This document shows, piece by piece, positions 36,995 through 46,288 of a stretch of 64,000 nucleotides of DNA. The stretch is from NCBI RefSeq assembly GCF_002727185.1, contig NZ_NIZW01000003.1:265095-329094 (forward strand), read 5' to 3'. Both the position numbers and the translations under genes were made by a program. Positions within the stretch are counted from its first letter, which is position 1. Each line of letters opens with the position of its first letter. Under the pieces are notes generated by a model. It was not told the DNA's origin and did not search any database. It was given only the letters and a program-made list of their open reading frames with translations. Origin of the DNA: Rhodopirellula bahusiensis (GTDB lineage Bacteria; Planctomycetota; Planctomycetia; Pirellulales; Pirellulaceae).

Positions 36995-37711
36995 ATGAAC
37001 CGCATGGCGAGTCGCCTTTTCCAGTCGATCGTTCCGTTGATGCCTGTCGTCGTGTTAGCACCCGTTTTGGTGCTGTCCGGGGGCTGTCACGATGGTCCCA
37101 TGTACGCACTCAAACACGCCAATCCGTACTTCACAATGCGGCAGTGGAAGGCGGACGAAGCGATCGGTGTGACGGATCACAAACGTCGCGAAGAATTGCA
37201 GACGCTGGCGAATTCGATGTACGGCATGCCCGCCGAGCGTCAACAAACCTGGACGCCGCACCTGGAACAGATCTACGAAAACGATCCCAGCGCGGAGATG
37301 CGTCGATTGGCAATCTTGGCCGCGGGACGTTCCAAAGACGCGACCACAATCGATTTGGTCGCGAAAGGTTTGAAAGACGACAACCTGAAGGTTCGCATGG
37401 AAGCGTGTCGCGCTTTGGGTGAGCGTTCCGAAGAAAGAGCGGCTCAGTTGCTGGCGTCGATCGCCGGTGAATCGCAAGACCAAGATGTCCGTCACGCGGC
37501 GATCGCTGCTCTGGGCAAACACCCCGGCGAGATCTCAACCAATTCGCTCAAACTCGCTCTTCAAGACCGGGATCCTGCCACGCAGGACTTGGTGATCGAA
37601 ACGCTTCGCGAGAGCACCGGAAAAGACTTGGGCAACGACCCTGCGGAATGGATCGCCGCCCTGAACGGTCAGCCAAGTGAAGAACCTGCCGGCGGATCAA
37701 TATTCCGGTAA
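36995..37711 (+). CDS. HEAT-repeat lipoprotein
   Basis: A 238-residue protein with a signal peptide (RLFQSIVPLMPVVVLAPVLV) ending in a lipobox LSGGC, so it is likely a lipid-anchored periplasmic protein. After MYALKHANPYFTMRQWKADE come HEAT/armadillo-type helical pairs: SAEMRRLAILAAGRSKDATT, NLKVRMEACRALGERSEE and DVRHAAIAALGKHPGE. These usually act as protein-binding scaffolds. The start ATG at 36995 is used; a second ATG four codons in is possible. No partner is evident among its neighbours. Confidence 0.75.
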   Translation: MNRMASRLFQSIVPLMPVVVLAPVLVLSGGCHDGPMYALKHANPYFTMRQWKADEAIGVTDHKRREELQTLANSMYGMPAERQQTWTPHLEQIYENDPSAEMRRLAILAAGRSKDATTIDLVAKGLKDDNLKVRMEACRALGERSEERAAQLLASIAGESQDQDVRHAAIAALGKHPGEISTNSLKLALQDRDPATQDLVIETLRESTGKDLGNDPAEWIAALNGQPSEEPAGGSIFR

Positions 37712-37790
37712 CGAGTCGGACAAGACTCTTCGAACTGTCGTTGGTGTCTTCGATCTGTCGGTGCCAATCGGAGACAGGTCCACCGACAAA

Positions 37791-38339
37791 TCAGATTTTG
37801 CCGTCGAGACCCATCTGGTAATACTTGTGGGTGATCTTGTCTTGGTTCTCTAGCAACCAATCGATCGATGGCTCGTTGTTCATCGCTTTGTGGATTGCCT
37901 GCGTCATCGCTTTGCGATGGATGTCGAACAAGGCTTTGTGGTCCAAGTTGTCGTCATCGATGACACCGGGATTCAACCACACGCTGCAGATGATGCCGAG
38001 GTCGTTGGCTTTTTCCTTGGGGATGTCGCCGGCACGAACCGCATCCAAGACGCCATTGGCGATCGCGGCTTGAACGGTGCCCATCAGGATGTTGGTGTAG
38101 CGGCTACTTTTGACCGTCACTTTGCTGACGCACAACGTCACCGGGCGGACTTGGATGTCCGTGTTCAGAATCGCGAAAACTTTGGAGTGACCCATCGATT
38201 GATCGCCCGTCAGCGTGGCCAGGGCGGTGCCAACGGGGCCGTCGAGTTCGCCGATGACGACTTCGGGTTCTGCGGCGGTAAAAGGCGGGCCACCGGCGAC
38301 GAGAGATTCACCAGTGCGAAGGATGATGCGATCCGACAT
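37791..38339 (-). CDS. fae: Formaldehyde-activating enzyme
   Basis: A 182-residue protein matching Fae, which condenses formaldehyde with tetrahydromethanopterin at the start of the H4MPT C1 pathway. Characteristic stretches are IGELDGPVGTALA, TGDQSMGHSKVFAILNTDIQ, RPVTLCVSKVTVKSS and MGTVQAAIANGVLDAV. The His in SMGHSK fits the proposed catalytic residue. Length is normal. Planctomycetes are known to carry H4MPT-linked genes; no other gene of that pathway is in this window. It lies downstream of, and on the same strand as, the SdrD-like gene, separated by a hairpin. Confidence 0.92.
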   Translation of the reverse strand: MSDRIILRTGESLVAGGPPFTAAEPEVVIGELDGPVGTALATLTGDQSMGHSKVFAILNTDIQVRPVTLCVSKVTVKSSRYTNILMGTVQAAIANGVLDAVRAGDIPKEKANDLGIICSVWLNPGVIDDDNLDHKALFDIHRKAMTQAIHKAMNNEPSIDWLLENQDKITHKYYQMGLDGKI

Positions 38340-38486
38340 TCAATCAGCTCAATCATGGAGGAGGAGTGGGACTTCTTTCAAAGTCACGTTCAAACGGACC
38401 GCAGGGTAAGCGAATCCGTGCTCCTGTTCCAGGCAATGAAGGCCGCGGTTGGAGCGACCATCAAACGCCAATTTGGTTTGCTGACC

Positions 38487-38550
38487 GTAGGATGGACTTC
38501 CGAGTCCGTCACAAGTAGCGGGCACCGACGGACTTGGAAGTCCATCGTAC
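38487..38550. terminator. Long imperfect hairpin 24 bp after the SdrD-like gene
   Basis: GTAGGATGGACTTCCGAGTC (start of the 24-nt left arm at 38487) pairs with GACTTGGAAGTCCATCGTAC (end of the right arm at 38550). The full arms have two mismatches. It lies 24 bp downstream of the minus-strand gene ending at 38575 and 147 bp upstream of fae, so it could end that transcript. It may equally be a dispersed palindromic repeat, since no T-run follows. Confidence 0.5.
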
Positions 38551-38574
38551 GGTTTGGCCGGATGGTTTCAGCGA

Positions 38575-41500
38575 TCAGCCGGCGTTGGTGTAGTAGCCGG
38601 GGTCATCCTTGTTGTCGCCATCGAAGTCGCCGACGATCGGTTGCGAATCGGCTGACTCTCGCATCACGACAATGCGTTTGTCATTGGCCGTCAGCTTGCG
38701 GTCGCCATCGCTGTCGATGATCCACACGTCACCTCGGACCACGCCGATTTCGTCGATGCCGTCGCCATCGAAGTCACCGACGATGGGTTCGTCACCGGGA
38801 CGCCCAAAGTCGTGAGGTTTGGTTTTGCCAGTCCAACGACCATCGGCATCGTCATCGAGCAACCATTGGCCGCCGCGGAAGACACCGATTTGGTCGATGC
38901 CGTCGCCGTTCCAGTCACCCGCGATGGGCGTGTCGACTTGTTCGCCATACTGGAAGACGTGGTCCACCGCATCCGCTAGCAACCCGCCGTCTTCACCACG
39001 CATCAACATGCGTTGTTGGTCTTCGTTGGCGGTCGTTTCGCGAGGAACCAGTTCTTCGCGTGTCAGGCCACGTCGGCGAATGTTGGCGGGGTCGGGCAAA
39101 CCGGGGTCGCGTCGGATACGAGCCCAGTCGTTTTCCCAACGGCGTCCAAAGATTCCGATGTCGTCTTTGCCGTCTCCGTCCCAGTCACCCACCACGGGGC
39201 GATCCAGTTCGGTTCCCAGACGGACCCACATGTCACCAGCGTCCCAGGTGCCGTTGCCGTTGAGGTCGACGAACCATTGTCCGCCGATAAATAGCACGGC
39301 TTCGTCGACGCCATCGCCATTGAAGTCGCCCGTGAGCGCCGTGGCGTCAGGGTGTCCCATTTGAATGTGTGAACCCGTTTCAGGTTGCGATGCCAACGTT
39401 CGAACGGTGGGTGTTTGGATGTGCCAAAGCCCCGCCATCAAATCATTCCGCAACAAGGAACTGGGCAGCTTGCCTTTTCGATCGCCTTCTTCATTGCCGT
39501 CGCCATCGAGACCCAAACGATAGTTGGCGGGGCGAATCAGATCACCGTCATCTGAGAACTCATCCGCTTGCACGATTGCCGAATCGACACCGTCGCCGCG
39601 AGGGAAGCCACCGTTGATCACGCTGAGGTGCCAACTGACTTGCCATTCATCGGCGAAGAAGAATTGCTGGTTGGGATCCAAGTGGATTCCAAATGCCATT
39701 GGCCGGATCGGAGTTTCGAACGTCTCGATCGGTGCCAACGGCCGAGTGATTGGATCCTCGGTCGGGTATTCTGGCGGTGGGAAGACTGGTGGGTCTTCGA
39801 TCGCGATTTCGCTGAAGTTGTTGTTGGCACTGGTTTGGCCCGCACCGACGAACAGTTGCAAGATTGCATCGAACTTTGGATCGGTCGATGCATCGGCCAT
39901 CAAGTTTTGAACGGACGTTGGGAACGTCAGCGTTCCTTCACCACTGTCGGATACAAAGTCAGCAACGTTGATGGCCAAGCCACCAAGTGTTCCGGGGGTG
40001 TCGAGCGAATCGATGAAGCCGGCAGGTTGGACTTGGTAGACCGAGTAAACCGTTTCAGGACGCAAGCCACTGAAGACGTAGTAACCGTTTTCGTCGGTGG
40101 TGACGCGAATGGTTTCGGTTCCATACGTTCCCGCCAAGGCTCCAGTCGAGCTGTCGATGGGGCTGCCCAACACGTTTCGCAGTTCGAGTGTGACGCCGGC
40201 CAGACGAGTGTCGTCATCGGTCAGTTCGCCATCGCGATACTCTCGCAAATCTTCCGGGCTGGGAGCTTCTCGAAGGACCAGGTTTTCGCCGTCTTGGAAG
40301 ACATATCCGGTGATCGTTGCGGGTGGCAATTCGGGGAAGTCATAACCGATCGCGTTGATTCCACCGGGGATGGTGATCTCGCCGATCACATCGCTGCGAA
40401 GAATGCGGCCACCGAAGTCGCCGACAACTTGGCCTCCTTGGAAGTAGCCATCAGGTTGTGATTCATGGACCGAGTAGGTTCCCGGTGGCAACGAATCAAA
40501 CGTGTAGCGACCTTCGTTGTCGGTTTGCGTTGTCGCGATGACTTGATCGGTTTCGTCACGCAACTCAATGATCACGTTGGACAGCGGAGTTTCGCCGTCG
40601 TCGAAGACGCTGTTGCGAACGGTGTCAGCCCAAACCATGCCCGAAATCGTGCTGGGCAAGACTTCGCAGAAGTCGTAATCGGTCAGCGTCTGGCCCCAAC
40701 CAATCGGAATCGTCGAGATCACATCGTCAACACTGTCGTCGCCGCCCGCGCTGCCGGCCATTTGGCTGCCTTGGTAGTAGCCTTCGGGCTGCGTTTCGCG
40801 AACGGTGTAAGAACCGGCTTGCAGGTTTCCAAAGTGATACGAACCGTCTGCGCTGGTCGTGGTCGTCGCGACCAATTCATCAGCCGAGTTGAACAACTCG
40901 ATCAGAACGCCGCCCAAGCCGGGTTCGTCGTTGTCTTGGAAGCAGTCGGCGTCTTTGTCGACGTAGACAACGCCTGACAACTCCGATGGCAAAAGCTCAC
41001 AGAAGTCGTAGTCGATAAGCGTTTCGCCCCAGCCGATGTCGATGGTCGAAATCACATCGGCGACGCTGTCATCGCCACCGCCCGAGCCCGCGACCTGTCC
41101 GCCATGGAAGTAGCCTTCCGGCTGCGTTTCGCGAACGGTGTAGACGCCCGATTTCAAGTTGCCAAAGTGATAGGCACCGCTAGCGTCAGTGGTCGTGCTG
41201 CCGACCAAGGCACCGTTTTCGTCAAACAGTTCGACAATCACGCCGGCCAGACCGATCTCGTCAGCATCGCGGAAGCAGTCGGCATCTTTGTCGACATACA
41301 CGATGCCGGACAATTCGGATGGCAACAGTTCGCAGAAGTTGTACTGCGTCAGGGTTTCGCCCCAGCCCATGTCGATGGTCGAGATCACATCGGCTTGGGA
41401 GTCGTTGCCACCGTGGCTGCCCGCTTTTTGGCCGCCGTGGAAATAGCCGCTCGGCTGAATTTCGCGAACGGTGTAGAAGCCGGCTGGCAAGAAGGTGAAC

Positions 41501-43821
41501 TTGTAGGATCCCGACGCATCGGTCAGCATGGTCGCGATGACGTTCCCGGCTTCGTTGACCAGTTCGATGCGAACGCCTGACAGGCCTTCTTCGCCTGGAT
41601 CGCGGAAGCAATCGGCGTCACGATCGACATACACGACCCCGGAGATTTCCGATGGTGATCGCTCGCAGAAGTCGTAGTCCACCGCGACTTCGCCCGACGT
41701 CAACGTGATCGAACCAATTCGGCTGCCGTTCTCGCTGACGCCGCCAGCCGATCCGGGTTTGGCTCCACCTTCGAAGTAGCCTTCCGGTTGCGTTTCGATG
41801 ACGGTGTAGTTGCCGGGAATCAAATCGGTGAAGTAGTAGCGACCGTCCGCGTCCGTTTTTGTTTGCGCGACTTGGTTGCCGCTGTCGTCGACCAGCGTGA
41901 TGGTCACGCCTTCCAAGACTGGTTCGTCGTCGTCTTTGAAGCAGTCTTCGTCGAAGTCAACGTGCACGCGTCCGCTGAGAGAAGCGAGTTTGCGTTCGCC
42001 GAAATCATAGTTGACGCCGTGCAGACCCTGACGCAACGTGATGCCGATCAAGCTGTCTGAATCCGAACCCAGTCCACCGACCGTGGTTCCATTGATTTGA
42101 CCGACCGAGTCGATGCCGTCGATGTAGCCGAGCGGTTGCGTTTCGATGATGCGGTAGGTGTCGGCCGCCAAACCGCTGAACTTGTACGCGCCATCGGGAC
42201 CGGTGACGGTGGTGGCAACAACGTTTCCGTCCGAACCAACCAGCACCAATTCGGTGCCGGGGATCGCTTCTTCACCGGCGTCTCGAGTTCCATCGTTGTC
42301 GCGGTCGTGATAGACCTCGCCGGACAACGATCCTGGTGCGGCTTCGCAGAAGTTGTACTCGTGACCTTCGCCGCCAGGTGGCAACGCGACGTTGGTGATT
42401 CGGCCGCCGTCGACGGATCCACCGACGGGGACGAAGATGTTCGACGCGATGGTGCGAATTTCTCCGGGATGCGACCCGCCATCGAGCAAGCCATCGGGAG
42501 TGATCTCGACGATCTCGTACACACCGGTGCGCAGATCGTCAAAGAGGTAGCTGCCGTCCGCCCCGGTTCGCGTTGTTGCGACCAGTTTGCCTTGTTCGTC
42601 GATCAAACGAACTTCGACATTTTGCAGCGGCGTGCTGTCGCCTTCGTCGTGATCGCCATCGCAGTCTGCACCGGGTGCGGCCAAGTACACAAAGCCGCCA
42701 ATCGATCCCAGCGGGACTTCGCCAAAGTTGTACTCCACCCCGACATCACCACCACCGAGAACGATGTCGCGAATTTCGTCGCCCGGGTTGATCGCTGAAC
42801 CGACGACTTGGCCATCGATTGTACCTGCGGAATCTTTGCCGTCTTCCAAATCAGCGGGCTGGTCGACTTCGACGATGCGATAGCGACCTGGCATCAGGTT
42901 CGTGAATTGGTACGAACCGTCGGCGTTGGTTTTGGTTTCGAGCTGGTTTTGTGGCGCGATCGTGTCGACTGGGGTCAACCGAACCGTGACTCCGCCCAGG
43001 CCGACTTCGCCAGCGTCTTTGGTGCCCGAATCGTTGTCGTCTCGATAGACAAATCCACCAATCGAGGCGGGGATCGGAGTCTGCGTGGCGGTTCCGACCG
43101 CGGCGGCGGATCGGTTGGGCCGACTATCGATGTCGGTGCCTTCGTCCGGCGGCAGATCCAAACCGTATTGCTGGGCCGGGTCTCCAAAGTCGTTCAAGAA
43201 GATCGCGTCGGCTTCGGCAGCGTAGTAATCGGGAGCTTCGAAGAGAGCTTCCAAAATCGAATCTTGGAACTCTTGTCCCGACGTGATCACGTCGAGTCGT
43301 TGGTTGAACTCATCGAGGTCCGGGAGGTTGCGCAACACTTCGTCCACGTCGATCGTGAACTCCAACTGATCGCCGGCACTGAAGCCACGGAAGTTGAGCT
43401 TCAGGACTTGTCCACCATCGTCCACCGTCGCGGTCACATCGGCGGGAGTCCCATCGAGTGTCTCAATCTTCTGAACCGTGAAGGGATGCGCACCGTTCTT
43501 TCCACGGTTGCCCACTTCGGTATCGAAGATCGGATCGCCAACTGAAATTCCATCGCCGTCTTTGTCGGTGCGGATGATCAATTCCGTCAGCTCGGTGCCG
43601 GGGGCTCCGCCGGTGAACGAAAGCAAAAATCGGTCGCCCTTGGAGTCGCTGCCGACGTCTTGATCGGATTCCAAGTAGTCCGTTTCCAAATAGACCAATC
43701 CCACATGGATCGGATCCGCCACCATCAAACGACGATTCTCCAGCGACTCGATGCGCATCTTCCGCCCGGTCGAAGCAGAAGTGTTGGGTGTTAGCAATCG
43801 TTCGAGACGTTTCCAGATCAC
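38575..43821 (-). CDS. Giant surface protein with SdrD/Cna-B repeats and FG-GAP C-terminus
   Basis: A 1748-residue protein. The N-terminus carries the LE-x-R motif MRIESLENRRLMVADP about 20 residues in. A domain beginning IHVGLVYLETDYLESDQ follows. Nine SdrD/Cna-B-like repeats span roughly 240-1330, each with G-x-V-x-x-D-x-D and ending in a Y-F/L-x-E pattern; three of them (VVYVDRDADCFRD and two like it) are nearly identical. The C-terminus has FG-GAP/VCBS Ca-binding repeats (GDFNGDGVDEAVLF; GDWDGDGKDDIGIF; GDFDGDGIDEIGVV). It is probably a secreted, calcium-stabilised stalk or adhesin. The start is the GTG at 43821, which has a strong ribosome site; an upstream GTG at 43845 lacks one. Confidence 0.85.
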   Translation of the reverse strand: MIWKRLERLLTPNTSASTGRKMRIESLENRRLMVADPIHVGLVYLETDYLESDQDVGSDSKGDRFLLSFTGGAPGTELTELIIRTDKDGDGISVGDPIFDTEVGNRGKNGAHPFTVQKIETLDGTPADVTATVDDGGQVLKLNFRGFSAGDQLEFTIDVDEVLRNLPDLDEFNQRLDVITSGQEFQDSILEALFEAPDYYAAEADAIFLNDFGDPAQQYGLDLPPDEGTDIDSRPNRSAAAVGTATQTPIPASIGGFVYRDDNDSGTKDAGEVGLGGVTVRLTPVDTIAPQNQLETKTNADGSYQFTNLMPGRYRIVEVDQPADLEDGKDSAGTIDGQVVGSAINPGDEIRDIVLGGGDVGVEYNFGEVPLGSIGGFVYLAAPGADCDGDHDEGDSTPLQNVEVRLIDEQGKLVATTRTGADGSYLFDDLRTGVYEIVEITPDGLLDGGSHPGEIRTIASNIFVPVGGSVDGGRITNVALPPGGEGHEYNFCEAAPGSLSGEVYHDRDNDGTRDAGEEAIPGTELVLVGSDGNVVATTVTGPDGAYKFSGLAADTYRIIETQPLGYIDGIDSVGQINGTTVGGLGSDSDSLIGITLRQGLHGVNYDFGERKLASLSGRVHVDFDEDCFKDDDEPVLEGVTITLVDDSGNQVAQTKTDADGRYYFTDLIPGNYTVIETQPEGYFEGGAKPGSAGGVSENGSRIGSITLTSGEVAVDYDFCERSPSEISGVVYVDRDADCFRDPGEEGLSGVRIELVNEAGNVIATMLTDASGSYKFTFLPAGFYTVREIQPSGYFHGGQKAGSHGGNDSQADVISTIDMGWGETLTQYNFCELLPSELSGIVYVDKDADCFRDADEIGLAGVIVELFDENGALVGSTTTDASGAYHFGNLKSGVYTVRETQPEGYFHGGQVAGSGGGDDSVADVISTIDIGWGETLIDYDFCELLPSELSGVVYVDKDADCFQDNDEPGLGGVLIELFNSADELVATTTTSADGSYHFGNLQAGSYTVRETQPEGYYQGSQMAGSAGGDDSVDDVISTIPIGWGQTLTDYDFCEVLPSTISGMVWADTVRNSVFDDGETPLSNVIIELRDETDQVIATTQTDNEGRYTFDSLPPGTYSVHESQPDGYFQGGQVVGDFGGRILRSDVIGEITIPGGINAIGYDFPELPPATITGYVFQDGENLVLREAPSPEDLREYRDGELTDDDTRLAGVTLELRNVLGSPIDSSTGALAGTYGTETIRVTTDENGYYVFSGLRPETVYSVYQVQPAGFIDSLDTPGTLGGLAINVADFVSDSGEGTLTFPTSVQNLMADASTDPKFDAILQLFVGAGQTSANNNFSEIAIEDPPVFPPPEYPTEDPITRPLAPIETFETPIRPMAFGIHLDPNQQFFFADEWQVSWHLSVINGGFPRGDGVDSAIVQADEFSDDGDLIRPANYRLGLDGDGNEEGDRKGKLPSSLLRNDLMAGLWHIQTPTVRTLASQPETGSHIQMGHPDATALTGDFNGDGVDEAVLFIGGQWFVDLNGNGTWDAGDMWVRLGTELDRPVVGDWDGDGKDDIGIFGRRWENDWARIRRDPGLPDPANIRRRGLTREELVPRETTANEDQQRMLMRGEDGGLLADAVDHVFQYGEQVDTPIAGDWNGDGIDQIGVFRGGQWLLDDDADGRWTGKTKPHDFGRPGDEPIVGDFDGDGIDEIGVVRGDVWIIDSDGDRKLTANDKRIVVMRESADSQPIVGDFDGDNKDDPGYYTNAG

Positions 43822-43828
43822 GTTTGGT

Positions 43829-43836
43829 ACCTCCTT
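43829..43836 (-). promoter_or_regulatory. Strong Shine-Dalgarno deciding the SdrD-like gene start
   Basis: AAGGAGGT on the minus strand sits 7 nt before the GTG at 43821, an ideal spacing. This favours the start VIWKRLERLL over the in-frame GTG eight codons upstream, which would place the Shine-Dalgarno inside the coding region. Confidence 0.7.
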
Positions 43837-43916
43837 GTACCGCACATTGATTTCAGTTGGACGCGAGGGAGTTCAGGTCAGCTGAAGGAATGGAAGGATG
43901 AGATGCGGTCGATGGG

Positions 43917-45077
43917 TCAGCGAGGTGTCGGTTCGCTGGCCGGGGTCGACCCGTCGTTGCCGAGTGCAATCTTGCTGTCCGCCATTGCGTTTCGATTCAA
44001 ATCCCAACGCCGCAAAGTCGCGTCAAATCCGCCGGAGAACACCATGCCATCGACGGCGGCAAGCGTTGCCACCGATCCGACATGGCCTCTGAGTTGTCCG
44101 GACACATAAAGCGATCGACCGTCGTCGGCCAAGTCGACCAAGTGAATCACATCGTCGCTGCCGGCCGCCGCGATGCGATGACTGTCGACGATCGCCAATG
44201 AGAACAAGCGTCCCGAGGTGATCTTTTGACGCGAAAGCACTTCGTTGGTCCGTGTGTCCCAGCGTAGGATCACGCCGTCTTCGTCGACACTGACCAAGAT
44301 GTCCGAGTTTGGCATGAACGCCAAGTCGCGAACGCGTCGTTCGTGCAAGTGCTGGTCCGCGATCAATTTGCCCGTCTTGGGATCAAACAAGTGCAGGTGC
44401 CCGTCACGACCGGCGATCGCAAGTGCTTCGCCATCGTGTCGGTAAACGCAGCAACGCAAATCGTTGCAATCGCAAAGCAGTCGATCGTTTTTGGTTGGTT
44501 CGTTCGAAATCAAGAACACTTCTTTGTCAAATCCAACTGCGACCATTTGATGACCGGTCGGTGAGAAATTGACACACGCCAAAGCGGGCGCGGATCCGAT
44601 TTCTTGCAACACTCTGAATTGTTCGTTGCGGTCCCAAATCACCAACCGACCATCGTTGCCGGCGGATGCCAATCGGCTTCCCGTCGCATCAAAGGCCAAC
44701 GTGCGAATCATGTCGCTGTGGCCGATCGGGGATTCTCCAGAACGCTGGCCGTCGCCCAAAGTGCGAACGATTTGCAGCGTTTCTTGACGAAGCAAACGAA
44801 TCACGTGGTCGTCGCCTGCAACAGCCAACCATTCGCCACGAGGGTCAATCGCCAGTGCGGTCACAACCACCTGTTTCACACGGTCATCAACCGGTGGAAG
44901 ACGAACCACACGCGCCGCGGGCAGGTCGTTGGCGGTGATCAACTGAGTGGGCTCGCCCACCAATTGAACGCCATTGACGCCCAACGGCGGTTCCGCCAAC
45001 GCATTCCAAGCCGGTGAGGCCATGGATGCCGTTGCCAGTGCGACCAAGAGTTGACGCCGATTGATTGTGTTTCTCAT
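43917..45077 (-). CDS. Exported WD40-repeat protein
   Basis: A 386-residue protein with a Tat-type leader, MRNTINRRQLLVALATASMA, cleaved near ALAEPP. At least six WD40-like blades follow, for example LAVAGDDHVIRLLRQETLQI, LASAGNDGRLVIWDRNEQFR, LVSVDEDGVILRWDTRTNEV and VFSGGFDATLRRWDLNR. It is a predicted periplasmic seven-bladed propeller for protein binding. The start at 45077 places the RR motif correctly; upstream in-frame sequence to 45155 is not protein-like. It lies 95 bp upstream of the SdrD-like gene on the same strand, so the two may be co-expressed. Confidence 0.75.
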   Translation of the reverse strand: MRNTINRRQLLVALATASMASPAWNALAEPPLGVNGVQLVGEPTQLITANDLPAARVVRLPPVDDRVKQVVVTALAIDPRGEWLAVAGDDHVIRLLRQETLQIVRTLGDGQRSGESPIGHSDMIRTLAFDATGSRLASAGNDGRLVIWDRNEQFRVLQEIGSAPALACVNFSPTGHQMVAVGFDKEVFLISNEPTKNDRLLCDCNDLRCCVYRHDGEALAIAGRDGHLHLFDPKTGKLIADQHLHERRVRDLAFMPNSDILVSVDEDGVILRWDTRTNEVLSRQKITSGRLFSLAIVDSHRIAAAGSDDVIHLVDLADDGRSLYVSGQLRGHVGSVATLAAVDGMVFSGGFDATLRRWDLNRNAMADSKIALGNDGSTPASEPTPR

Positions 45078-45240
45078 TTCGTATGCCCCCGCATGACGAA
45101 CCAGGGTGAGACGACGCGTTCCTTGCGTACGCACTCCAATCGGAAGGATCGGCATGATCCGCCCAGGTCGTGAACCGAAATCCGCACGCAGCGTGTTTCG
45201 AGATCGGAATCAGGCGGGGGGAAAGGGCTCGCGCCCGTTT

Positions 45241-46272
45241 TCACTCGGTCGAGTCGAGGGCTGTTTGGCCGCCCGTCATCCGCAGATATGCCACCGCCAA
45301 CGGCAGACTCGCGATCGGAGTGGTGATGGCTTGGCCGACGTACAACAGCAAAGCACCGATCGTGGATAGCAAAAAGTAGAATGTGACAACTTTCAGGCTC
45401 ACCCGCCGATGTATCCACGATAGCGCGAAGCTTTGTTGCAGGCTCTGCCCGAACGAGGACCGACCGTCGGCGATCAAGCAAACGCTTGGCCAAAGGAGCC
45501 ACTGCAACGCGAAGATCAGAACGAAGTAAACGCAGCCGACGGAGAAGGTGCCGACCAGCGTCGCTGTTTCACGCGGAAACGGAAGGATCAACATGAACGC
45601 AATCATGACCGCCACGCCCACTAACAACAGCATTCCCATCATCACGGCAACGAACAGCATGAACAAAGTCATGTGAAACAGCACACGCGGGGGAACGGAC
45701 AAGCTTCCCCGGGACGGCATCGCGTCCGATCCAGGAGCAAATCGAAGGGGTGACTGGTTTCGGCCGCGGCCATAACGAGCCACGGCCAACGTCATTCTCG
45801 CCATCACGGACGTTGTGTAGGCGGTGGTCAAAATGCCAACGCAGACCACCATGAAAGTCGCGAGAACAAAGGTCAGCATCTGAGTCGCGTCTTGTTGAGC
45901 CAAGGTCCAAAGATCGCTTAGCTTTCGGCAAGGCCACGCGACCAAGACAAACCAAATCAAAGTTGTCAGGCAAGACACGCCCAACAGGACTTTCCAATTG
46001 CTGCGAAACAATTGAAGTGCGTCAAACAAGACGCTCTCAACCGACGATTCAGTAGGCTGCAACAGCGTGACGGCTCGTTGCCGGTTGGCAAACGAGTGTG
46101 GGTCGGCGGGGACTTGATTGCCGGCAACTCGCAAGTCAATTATGTGTGAGCATGCGGCGCATGAACCGCTTTGGAACGGTTGGTTGTTCGATTCGTTGTC
46201 GCGTGAAACAACGGGAAATTCGATCAATGCCACACAATTCGGGCAGGTCACTCGCAATGCTTGGTTGCTCAT
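45241..46272 (-). CDS. Polytopic membrane protein with N-terminal zinc-ribbon-like motif
   Basis: A 343-residue protein starting MSNQALRVTCPNC. CPNC and CAAC, about 33 residues apart, form a zinc-ribbon-like pair. At least five hydrophobic segments follow (LLGVSCLTTLIWFVLVAW; MLTFVLATFMVVCVGILT; FMLFVAVMMGMLLLVGVAV; FSVGCVYFVLIFALQWLL; FYFLLSTIGALLLYVGQAI). The layout recalls other planctomycete membrane proteins with a zinc finger facing the cytosol. The function is unknown. The gene starts 16 bp after the exonuclease gene, so the two probably form an operon. In-frame sequence upstream to 46389 lies inside that gene. Confidence 0.65.
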   Translation of the reverse strand: MSNQALRVTCPNCVALIEFPVVSRDNESNNQPFQSGSCAACSHIIDLRVAGNQVPADPHSFANRQRAVTLLQPTESSVESVLFDALQLFRSNWKVLLGVSCLTTLIWFVLVAWPCRKLSDLWTLAQQDATQMLTFVLATFMVVCVGILTTAYTTSVMARMTLAVARYGRGRNQSPLRFAPGSDAMPSRGSLSVPPRVLFHMTLFMLFVAVMMGMLLLVGVAVMIAFMLILPFPRETATLVGTFSVGCVYFVLIFALQWLLWPSVCLIADGRSSFGQSLQQSFALSWIHRRVSLKVVTFYFLLSTIGALLLYVGQAITTPIASLPLAVAYLRMTGGQTALDSTE

Positions 46273-46288
46273 CAGGAATTCTCGGCAT

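Noticed and set aside
38340..38574. A possible small gene between fae and the SdrD-like gene
   Set aside because: The only notable structure is the long hairpin; the open frames there are antisense shadows or continue fae's upstream region.
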